Of a DNA stretch of 64,000 nucleotides, positions 34,401 through 46,400 are shown piece after piece. The position numbers and the translations under genes are program-made. Source of the DNA: Oreocharis arfaki (Eukaryota > Chordata > Aves > Passeriformes > Paramythiidae); contig VZRR01002178.1 of the NCBI GenBank assembly GCA_013398015.1, forward strand, positions 126,675 to 190,674. Reading direction: 5' to 3'. Numbering within the stretch: position 1 is the stretch's first letter; every line of letters begins with the position of its first letter. A model generated the notes under the pieces. The model saw nothing but the letters and a program-made list of their open reading frames with translations. It ran no database searches and had not been told where the DNA came from.

Positions 34401-37400
34401 GCTATGAATCACGTTAGCTGAACAAGGTGACAGGAAACAACTGAAAGTTGAACTCAGAAACGATTTAACATATTCTTCCCTTGGAACCAGGCACATCATT
34501 AACAATATCACACCTTCATATTCAGTAACTGCTTGAATTCTAATTAAATCCAAATAGCCATGTAAAGACACTTCTTGGAAACATCATGTTTAATAATGCA
34601 TTTAACTTCTTTTGACCACTGACTCTAAAAAGTGCTTTCGTAGTATCTTTATGCACTACTTGCTTTCATTAAAAATCAGCTTCAAATAATGTGACTTTTG
34701 AATTATTAAATTTACACTCCGAAATACACGAGGCTGTACAGCAAATTTTGCAGCTACACAATTAAGTGAGCAATATTTATGCAAGGAACATTCTGAAGTG
34801 AAAATTTAAAAACATTTTCCAAAATGTTTTCAACTTATCTGGACTCCAAATTAAAAAAAGAATGTTGATAAGGATGTTAGGATGATGATTTACATTTCAA
34901 AATTTATTCTCTGAAAACTCATTTTCTCCTGTCTTTACCTGCCAAGAATCACATTCAGAAAGTCTGTGTTTGCTCTGAAGAAGTTGCTGACAGCATCAGA
35001 ACCTAAACCAGAGCATTTTCCTGTGTTTGCAAAACTGTTTTAGGTGATAATGATGTCATTAACTCTCACAGGGACAAGCCACAATCTTAAACCCTGCCTT
35101 TGGCAGGTAAATACAGCAAGAACTTGGGCTGCATTACCTTTTCCAGTCACATTTTCTTCACTAAGAGGTGCATGGAAGAAGTGATCCATGTTTATCACAG
35201 TGGATCTCCACCTCTGCATGGTGCTGCTGAAGGGCAGCCAGGACCTGTGGTCACTTCCTTGCTACAAAACCACTGCATGCATAGGTCACTTTGCTGGCTG
35301 TGATTTAATTCAAAATACATGTTTTCTTAGACAAGTTATTTTTCAAAGCATTTATCTATATATGTCACCTCCCCTTTTCCAAGTGGAGATAAGACAACCA
35401 AACTATCAACTGCTCTGTGTATCCCAGCTGGCTTAGCTCCTGTTCTGAATGCAGAACTCTGAGTGCAAGATTTAAAATAATTTATTTGCACACTGACTCC
35501 TCACTACTGCAGAAGTCTGTTGTATGAGCTGTATTTGTGTTTACATCACAGTGATGTCAGCTTACCCATCTGGTAAATCGTTATCGAATAACCGACTGCA
35601 ATCCACAACTTGTCCTCCTGTGCCTATTCGGTCTCTGGACTGAAGACTGACTATTAGGATAATAAAAGAATTATTAAAGATCTGGCATCTGCATGCACAT
35701 TATGGTTACATTTGAAAGAGAATTGGTACAACTTGGAGGACTAAGCTGAGACATGTTCTGGATATTTTTTCCTTCTCACAAATCAAAGATGGTTGCACAG
35801 GAACTGTGTGTTTTCATACATGGAATGCTCTACATCTTCAAAAAAGTTAGCTTAAGGAATATGAGTGCAAGTTAAGGTAGAAAAGGAAGTGAACTGTGAA
35901 ACTGCAATTAATTGTGTGTGTTGAGATGGACTATGACACTCAACTGGTGGCACTGGGGTGCTTCACCTCATGCACAGCAGGGACAGGGCCAACAGAACTC
36001 TAAATAGGAAGAGCTAAAATAAGGAATTCCTCCCTGGTTTTGGTTCTTTCTCATGTATTTTGTGTGCCCGTGGGTTTCAACACACACACATGCACACAAA
36101 CACAAAACCAGGCAAAATGTAACCGCTAGAAGCACTTCAGGTTTGGTTTACGGCTACTTTCTAACACCAGTGGTAAGAAGTCAAATGCAACTCACACAAA
36201 GCACCCTAAAAAGCCCTTGTTTGCCCTCACTAAAACTGCTTCACTTTCAATTTTTTTTTTTACATGATTCACTGTAATGGGTATTTACGCCTGAAGCTTT
36301 TGTGCTGCAATTACGAAAACAAAGATTTTTTTTTAGGCTGCTTTTGTTCCCAATATCACAACTTGCAAGTGTCCAATCTGATAATTTATGACACTTGTGT
36401 TCCTGCAGGGTTGGGGTGGTTTTTTGATGTTTTGTTATGCCTTTAACAATAAAACAATTGCTTAAAAAGCTAAATACGTGCTGTGGCCCACATTTCTTGA
36501 GGTGGCACTAATGTACCTCTGGACAACTGTCTTCAAGTCCAATTTTTATATGCAGTGAAATGACCTTAAAGACCTCAACCTGCATGCAACCAAACTTTTG
36601 TAAAGATCACAAAGTTTAAAAAGTTGGAGCAGAACGGGCAGATTTTGCCTGAGTCCCCAAATTTTCAACAACATGTTTTGAAGCTTAGAATTCAACAGAC
36701 CAACTCAGGGAGCCCTGGAGCACTGCTGCATTCCTAATCCATATTAACCCCTAGCCTTCCATGAACACTAACATTACAAAACAACTTCTTAGAGGGAAAG
36801 ACACCTTTAAATTCAACCAAACCAAAATCTTAGATGATGTATTTATTCTGCCACAACCCCACACACTACAAGTTCACACCACTGCAGGTAGGCAACGTTT
36901 GGCAAACAAAACACACAGACAGAAATTAAACTAAACAAAGGCAATCACCTCCTCTTTGCCTAAGTGAGGACCAAAATTTGTGCACGGCTCCATTTTGTAA
37001 AAAGTAAGGGCTCATTTTTTTCTGCACTGCCACATCAGAAATAAAGTGGTGGCACAGAAGATTAAGACACAGTTCAGGGTTCGCTGGATCCACTGCTCAA
37101 AATGCCCCCTTTTCTTCCTGTCCTTGAAGATAACCCAGGGATTTAAGATAAAGATCCCCTTGGCCCCTGTACCAAGGCATACCCACTGTGCACTTGATTT
37201 TGATCATCTGCTGAAGGCTTCAATTACATTTTAATACTGGTTTCCAATCTTGCATGGTCTCTTAATTTAAGAGAGTTTATAATTCAAAGAACTGAGAGTG
37301 TATTTATAACTTATTCTTTTTACTTATTTTTAATCCAGATTTCTTCACCATCTAGCTACTGCAGTGGAATTATCTAGTTTTACTCAGGCTTGTTCATCCA

Positions 37401-40400
37401 CTCAACAAAGTTGCATTAGCAAAGAAAGATTAAAATATAAGAAGACTAATAATGACAACTTCTAGAAAAAAAGGCAGGAGTCTCTGGAATCTTACCAAGG
37501 ATGCATTAAATTAAAACAGAGCCATGACTGAGTAAACTTGACCTTCCTGATGACATCAACAGAAAACAGAACACACAGATTTGCTCTGGGTCTCTGCTGT
37601 AACCTAACAAGGTGGTTTTTTGTAGGTTCAGTGCATGATCCAACAGCTCCTGGTGTTCAGAGGCAGCCCCAGCAGCATCTCAACAGAGTCAGTGCTGCTG
37701 TGGCTGCACCACTTCTCATGGGCACATCAGCTAAAGCCAACCTGGCAGCGTAGTTTATGCCCACACTCCTGACTAGTTCTGACTACTTCTCCCTGACTAG
37801 TTCTCTGACCAGTTCTCTCTGAAGTCTCTTTGCCATTGCACACTGCAATGGATTTGCCACAGCCTTCCCAGATCTTTCTGTTTTGGGGAAGGGTTTTCAG
37901 TTTGTTTTTTTTTTTCCCCTTTAATGAATGGCAGCATTCCCCAGCAATGCTGACCAGGGTGTGAGTTCATACTCTGGAGGGCAGCATGAGAGCACAGTCC
38001 CTGCTCCATGGTGTGAGCAGAATGGAGCTCCTTGCTCCCAGCACACCCTGAACCTGCTCTCCTGAGCACCCAGCTCAGCCTCCTCTCCAAAGGCACTGCA
38101 CAAACAAGGCTGCACACGCACACAGAAGGATGCTCAGGGACCAGTAACTGGAGCAAACCCAGCAAGCAAACCAAACTCAGAACAAAACACACCCCAGAAA
38201 AGTGACGGATGTATCCTTTACTCTTCCGTGCAAGCTCATGTGGAAAATTTAATCAAGAACAGCCTGAAGTGTAAGCAATGCACTTAAAATTCCACATTTC
38301 TACCATCATTTGACTCTCCTGTGCCACTCTTATCTTAATGCAAGCACTTGCAGATCAGATGGAGACAGTCAGCTAAAGCAACACAAAGAGGTAAAGTCAC
38401 AGGTGTTATTCAGCAGAGCACTCTGAGGGAGCAAACAAACACACTTATTTGCTGACTGTATTTCTGTGGTGTTCCCTGGCTAACAGAAGCGCTGCTTGGA
38501 TATCATTTCAACTAGGAACTGAACATAAAACTGAGCATAAAAATTCACTTTTCTTTCCCTCACGTCCAAATACCGTCATTAACATCTTACTATATAAATA
38601 AAGAACTTCCTTATCCTGACCAACTTTTGACTTAAATGACCTATTAGAAATGCTGCCATCACAAAGAACTGAAAATGCACCAAAAAGAGACTGTTTCTGA
38701 AGTTTTTTGTGGCTACTTCCTTTTCAATTTGACAGCTTCTTTTTAATTCTTAAGTTACTTAAAGCTTACAAGTTCACAGAATGACAAAGCACAGTTACTG
38801 AGGTTGGTGACAGACTTGTTAATAAGCCCTGAAAACACAAAATTAATTGACCGAGTCATCCCAGACAGCAATTTTACTTGCTTGTAAGCAAGATACTTTG
38901 TACTTTCCCAAAACCTAAAGGAAGCACAGCCTTGCTGGAGCTCTCAATGGCCAAGAATTTTGTAGTCAGTTTTTCACAGAGTTCACACTCAATTCAAACT
39001 GCCACCATTCCTTACAGTGAAATTAAAAACTTTCTAAATAAATTTTTTTTATTACCTACGGTCTTATTTGCCCCAACACTTATTATAATATTTTGGTTTG
39101 GGGGTTTTTTTTGGTGGTTTGAGCATTTTGTTTCGGTTTTTTGTTTGGGGTTTGGAGTTTTTTTTAATTCTCTACCTACACACTTCTAGCCTGAGCTCCA
39201 AATGGCTCTGGCAGTAGACAGGAGAATTCAATAAAGAAAACTGACATACAGGAAGGGTATTTCTATAGCTACCATAGAAACTAAAGACAAAAAGAGAACC
39301 AGAAGATAAAAACCTTTACTCACCTACTATCTGTCCTCTAACAGTATCGTTGTCATTTGGCCCCAGCTTGCACAGATCCAACCTCTGATCTACAAAATGA
39401 GGGCACAAAGTATAAATCATATAACGAAACAGAACACCATCACAAACTACTAAACCAATTGGAATACACAAGCTTTATAAAACCCAGCAAAAACCCAATT
39501 AACTGTCATTCTTCAAAAGTCTGTGCGTGCAAGCTTGGGCTGAAAGAGAAGAAACTTGTCCTTAGCTTACTTACAACCAGTGTCTTTAAGGCGGTTGATG
39601 GCATTGGAAAGAAGTCTCACACAACCCAGAAAACCAGCTCCCTGCTTTTTATGAATTTTCTTGTGATTCCACACACTGATTGTTATTGAATCCGACTTCC
39701 CAATATATCTGAAAAATGTGGAAAAAACAGTACTGTCAATGGCACTTACTGAACACTTCAACGATGCATCAGAAATCACCTTAGGGGGAAAAAAGATCAT
39801 ACACCACTACATAAAAAATTTAACACACACTGTAATGGCAAGAGAGAGCATCTGCAGATAAGATGTACACACTGTATTTCAATGGAAGCATGTCTCATGG
39901 AGGAGCTCACTTGAATACAAACTGCTCTAAAAGCCCGATTCTGGGAGGAGGCATTCACGTGACCCAACCCAAATCTGTTCAAACAGCAACACGAGCAGGC
40001 TGTGGGCTGGCCCTCGACCTCAGCTCTCCAAGCAGCCACAAACATGCTCAGCTCCATGCCCCAGCTCAGCCTGTCCCAAAGGAGGGCAATTCTCAGGGCA
40101 TCCCAGCAGTGTCTGGGATCAGTGGGAGCAGGGACAGCAGCCCCAGCGCCCGGACAGGAGCCACGAGCTGTTCAGGGGCTGCTCCTCCAAGCACCAGGAA
40201 TGCAGGGACCCCCTGCAGGTGCTTCCGAGCACCCAGGGACGGTGTCAGGCCAAGCCATCACACAGCTGCAGTTAACCAAGCCTGGAGGCTCATTTACCCT
40301 CAGCAATGTATGTTTGGGACATACATCAGACATCACAGCCATGGCAAGCGTTCACACGGGGTTTTAGCCGGGATGTGCCACGTTCCCCTCCTGCCCCTGC

Positions 40401-43400
40401 TCACACCGGGACCGTCTCCTCGCAGCATTCCCACAGACAAGCTTGGCAAAACCTGGATCTGTGTTCATTGCCTTGGGGAAACCTGGACACTGTAGGCTGT
40501 TTTACTTTCGCTTTTTTTGTTGGAAGTTTTGTTCTTCAGAGGCAATTACTTTGTGAGCTCGTTTTTGTTTTCAAAACTTTCAGAGGACAATTTCAAAACA
40601 CTCAAGATAAATTGGTGATTGCCAATACTGAATTATTATGGTTGTTTCAAGCTGAGGGAAATGAATTTGTAACTATGGCTTAGATCCCAAGAACTGCTTG
40701 TAGTTCTCTCTTCCCAGACTACAAATTCTGGCCTTAGTTAAGTTCCAAGTGCTTCTTTTTTGTTTTTGAATGAAAACTGATCAACCAATGTCTAAATACA
40801 TCTCACCATTGACTGTGGCTTTACTGGCTTTTAAACATCTTAATATTTTCATAAAGATAGAAATGATACTGTCAAGGTTGGCAAACCAAATAATTGAACT
40901 AACTGGCATGGCTTAAAATTACAGCTGTGATCAGGTTAACACTTCTCCCATTTTTCCTTTTCTAAAAAGCAGAACTTTTACAACTTCTTTTTCCCACCTG
41001 CAGACAGCAACCGACCCAAGAAGTAGAAGACAGAAAAGCCTGATCGTTTAAAGTAACCACTGCACACTTATACAAAAACAAAAACAAACAAACTCAAACA
41101 AAACACAAACTTCACATAAAAAAGCCCCGAAGTTTTTTGAATAGTAAACTGATTGTATAATAGGCCAGATTTTTGGCCTTACAACCTTGACAATGCCAAT
41201 TTTGCATAAAGAAACAAGATGAAGATGGGTAATCACGTGCACAGTTGCAGTCTACAATGTCTTATGTACTTAAAATAAATTCTTATGAGAACAATTTAGG
41301 TGCACTTAAAAATAAAGACTTATCATGACCTGTCTTGAATTTTCCAGTTTTCCTTGTTGCTTTAAAAAAGTCAAAGGTATATGGTTAAACACAATTTCAT
41401 AACAGAACAGTCTGAATAATATGTAGAACAGCTGAACACACAACACAGTTTCCAAGAATTCCTGTGATGTTTCACGGTGAGGCTCTCAGGGTTGGGATGA
41501 ATGGTCACCATCCACACTAAGCAGGTGAGGACTCCAAATGCCACTATAACCTACTCTTGATTTTTGCACCCAAAAACCTGGGCTGGTTCACACTTTTAAA
41601 GGAAGTAAGCACGACAAGCTTCATTTTTCCAAATAAAAATGCCTATTTTTTTAATAAAGGAAGAAAATAAATGGTTAAGTAACGTCTAGTTGGCTTTACA
41701 GCAGAATGTTTCATCTATATTTCTGCATCATTTCATGCATGAAAACCCACGGTTGTATTTAGAGAGTGACAGTAGGACAAGCTGACATTTCCAATTCATT
41801 TGGTGGATAAGCTACATTTGTTTTACATCAATAAAGTTCCAACATAAAAGTCTGATCTGGGAACTTTATTTTTTATTTAAAAAGAATGTTCCAAAAAATA
41901 AAGTGCAACAAACCAAACCAGAAACAAAAAACCACACCCCCGCTTTTTGTTGGATGACTCTCTCTTCCTCCTCATAATTAAAGTTCTTGGAGCTTATATT
42001 TCTTTTTTTTCCTCTATCCTATCAGCAATATCTATTCCACAGCTTCAGTACTTCAACAGAGATAACAGGATTAGTATTAATGAAGTGGAAACACAGAAAT
42101 TCAACTGCATAGACATTTTGTCAACTTCCATATTTTCTAATTTAAAATTAGGGATCTGGTTAAGAACTGCATATTCAGAAATTTTAATTTCCCTACTCTT
42201 AGCACTTCCACTTCTAAGAGAAAAAATCAAATTCATGCCTTACTAGAAACCTCTAAATTATTTTAATAAAAATTTAAAACACAGGGACAACTGTTATTTC
42301 ATCTACCACTTAGAAAGGTTTGGTATCAAGTGACTTTTCATCCCCATGGCATTATATACACTTTCCCTGAAGAGTTCACCTCACTGGAGAAATGTGGAAT
42401 GAAGAAAGTGGAAAAAATATTCCTGAAAAAACACACCTCTTCCTGATCACAAGCCAGACATACTCCCTCCAGAAAGAGAGAAAAATGCAGCATCACGAGG
42501 TATGAACTCAGGTTTGGAAGCCAGGAATTCCCTATTTCTAATCCATGCTGTCACACAGACTGTTTTTACAACCTGGATGAATTACTTGGTTTGTTTCTCC
42601 ATTTTCCCATTTCTGATTTTTTTTCTAGTATAATCTCAGTGTTCTGCTTTGAGCTACCAGCTCCTTTCAGCCTGGCGAGAGGAGGGTGAGAAGAGACAGA
42701 ATGAAAAACAGCACCTCAATTTTTTCTCTCCTGTCTTCATTCACTTCCTTCCTGGCACTGCTCATCTCTGGCAGCACTGAAGGGTGTTTGAGCCTCTGGG
42801 ACGGTCACCAGGAGCTGCCAGGGACTGTGGCTGAGGCAGGAACAGAACAGGAGTGCAGCACGGACATGTGGTACTCGCTGGCTGCTGCAAAGGCCATCAG
42901 CTGCATCCAACTGGCCTCAGCCACCACGTGGAGGAGGAAAAGCAGTAGCACAGAGCTGTTCGATGGCTCTTTAGGAGCCTAATCTAGGATGGGATTATCT
43001 AAAGCAGCACTAGGCAGAGCTGCTGCCTTCTCTCCCTGAGAAAAATCCGGGATCATTAGCAGTAACTAGGCAAAATAGTCAGAGGATTGGGGAGAAAAGT
43101 GATTCTGCCAGGGCAGCACAACAGCCTGAGGATGTGAAGGCACCAAAGGGCACTAGAACCTGCAGTGAGGAGATTTTGGGAAGAGGAGGAGTTATTTGTG
43201 GGAGTTGTGTGAGGCTCCATTTGAGAGACATCACAAAAAAGAGTCCATGCTGGAGCCTAGGGGTGAGGATTTGAAGGGCACAGACTAAAGCTGGGGCCAG
43301 AAGCAGGTTTCCGTGGAGATCATGGTACAAACACCTTTCAGAGAGAAAGGGATGATGTGACTCGCTGTGCCTTTAGGGCAGAGGCTGCTGGGGAGGCTGC

Positions 43401-46400
43401 AGCAGACTGGGCAGGGCAATGTAGGAGAGATCTGGCTACTGCAGTAGGGAAGAAAGGGGAAGGAAGAAAAAAAGGAGATTTAAGTTCCTGAACTGCTGGT
43501 TTAGGTAGTTTAGCTCTGAATGTAAGAAAGTCTGTAAATGTGTCAAGTCTGGTTATCCAAAAGCTCTGAGGAAAGGCCTGAACAATAGGGAAAACACAAA
43601 CGAGACTGAAAATAAGGAAAGGGAATACATCCAGGGCAAGCATGGTATTTTACTGACATTAAACTACATCCAGCCAGCAACTATTTAGCAATTTCTTTCT
43701 GGAAAGTCTCCCAGATTCCCCCTCTCTACACACACACACCCATCTAGGCTGAAGAATCCAAGCAGCTAATTCAACCACTTCCTTTTCACACTAAGAATCT
43801 GAATTAAGAACCACATAAGGCAAAAGCCAACCCCTTTCTGCTCTTTAAAACACTGCAGAAGTACTTTTAAAAAATTCTTATACAACCGAATATCTACTTA
43901 TGCTGCATTGAGTTAGCAAGCCACAAAATTCTCCTGATTAAAGCAACTTAATCTGGACATTACTGCATGAATATATTACAACAGCTCCATCCGACTGTGC
44001 CATTTGCATCTGCCATCATATGATACACGAAAAAATTATCTTACTATCTGGTGCAGATGAAAAGCTGAGACCTGACAGTGGGTATATATTATGCAGTAAA
44101 AAATTACCTTAAGATAATAGCCAAGCAGTGAGTTGTCGTACCAAAGAGATTTAATCTTTGACTGCTGTTTTAAATAGGAAATGAAGATAATGTGACTGAT
44201 GTTTATAAATGGAAATACATTTCCACAGAGTAAGGAATAACAGGTGAGACTATAAAAGGGGTTAAATTATTATGAAGAAAATTTGGAGAGGGAAAGGATT
44301 ATTTTCAAATAACAAAGCCTGACACAACATTAAATTTTACTTTGGATTAGGAATACTGGATACACTTCTGTCATCAGGGAATTCAACAGCCCAAACCAAA
44401 CAAAGTATCCTTGTCCTACAGGACAAGATTTTATATTGAAAATAATACACTAATACAACAAAATCTATTTTTTTAAGGGGACTTTTTCTCCAAACAAGAA
44501 AAAAAAAAAAAACAAACCACCATCCTTCACACAGGTCTAAATTCCTTTGGACAATCCAGCAAGAGATGCTTCAAACCTGCTCGAGCAAAATATTCTGCCA
44601 GAAACTCCCGTTCTCTCTCTGCTTTTTATAATACGTTGTGGATTGCAATCACAGTCTTGGAAAGACAATACAGTATCCAGATACAACCATGGCTTGTTCT
44701 ATAAAACAACCTAAAAATACCTTCTCTTCATCCTTCCTTAAAAGTTATAACCAGAAAGGAATTTTTTTCTAAAGATTTTACTGGTTTTTTCCATTACTCG
44801 TGCTGCATATCAACATCCTCCCTCACTTCCCATGTCCTCAGCTCCTTTTCTCCAGAAGAGAATCAAACCATCAACCCATGCAGCACTGAGCATCCTTTAC
44901 AGCCACTCCAGACATCTCCACTGTCCCACAGCACTTCAAACTGGCCAGTACTGGGGCAGTCTCAGGGAACAAGCGACTTCCACACAGAATTTTGACATCT
45001 TCCACCCAGAATTTCACAGTGGAGTAAGTGCCAACGATGCCCACCTTCCTCCTGCCCACCTCCCTTCCCCAGCTGTACAAAGGTTACAGAAGGATTTGCA
45101 CTCAGCCATGCTGGCAGCACTTTCCACCTTCTATCCCTGTAAAGCCATGCATTAATGCTCATTAACAGACCCACCTAACTAAAAAACAATAAAAGTCTGT
45201 GCTCGGTTTCAGGGATTTCTCCTTAGCTCTACTCTGATCCTTGGAGAGCACATGGAGAGGCAAAGGCCTGAAACCTCCATTCTGTACAAATCAACATTCT
45301 GACAGGTTTAGTAACATTTAAAAAATCAAATTAACTCAGAATTCTTTCAACAGAAAAGAGAGCCACTTGCTATACATGAACTTAAAACTCGTTTTATATC
45401 CATTTCTCTCATGAAGATGAATTACAGTCTCACATGCAGAACCTAAGCTTGGACTGGCTTTGAACAATTAAATTGTAATATTATTATTTCACTAAACTGC
45501 CATGATATTTTGTTAAGCAGTGAAGAAAATGTTCTGTATTCTGCACTAACACATTATGAACACCGACTTCACATATTTAGCCCTGGATATTCAAATAAGG
45601 AGCAGATCAAGACATGACTTTAAACCAGGCCTTCCACATTCTGCTGTGAGACCCATCAAGCTGCTTTTCTTCACTGGGAAAAAGAGGGACAAGAAATTGT
45701 CTGTGTACCAATACCAGAGTTGCTGCAGGTTTGGTGATGGCCAAGTTAACATAAATATGTTCAAACAGTTTCTAATAATATAGGACAGGGAATGAAGCCA
45801 TGGGGAAAAAGTCAGAGATCAGAACAGGAGAATACAATGATGCAAAACAGTTCATTTCTCTTCCTCATCTTTCATCCCAAGAAAAAAGATAAAGAATTAA
45901 AGACAAGGAAAATAAAGCATGCACAAACACAGAGACCTACATAAAAATCAAAGCTTTAATAACTTATATTGTACAGAAATAGTCTATGTTTTAGAAAGAG
46001 AGGAACACCATGACATATATGTGCCATACTGAGTCTATTGCTCAAAAGCACCAAAAGGTGCTCAAGTGATGATAACAATAATTCAGAGTGAGAACAACAT
46101 TTGGGACAGAAAATGACAGAAAGGAGAGAAAATCGAACAAAAGGTACACAGAGAAAAAGATACTGTAGCACCACAGCAGACAAAAATATCATCAAGAGAA
46201 GAGCAGTTTGGGGAAAACACTATCAATTACTTGCTTCATGTTACAGAAGAGTTAACACGAAAACACCACAATAAAACAATGCTGTAGTCCATGTAAAGCA
46301 TGCTGCAGCCACAAGAATTAGAAAAACAAGTGCAGCATCTAAATTTTGAGGTAAATGAGAAAGTGGAATTTTGCTACATGTACTTTTCACTCAAACTAAT

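Larger units (their letters stand above)
35651..39323 (-). other. SMURF2 intron (3673 nt)
   Basis: The intron carries an imperfect CA microsatellite (36079-36108), a short tandem repeat (37771-37820) and the start of a G/T-rich tract (39091-39165). I see no gene in it. Confidence 0.75.

Noticed and set aside
39863..40495. 210-codon open frame on the plus strand in a SMURF2 intron
   Set aside because: It matches no family I know, lacks domain-like composition, and overlaps two other open frames on the same strand in a GC-rich patch, so chance is the simpler explanation.
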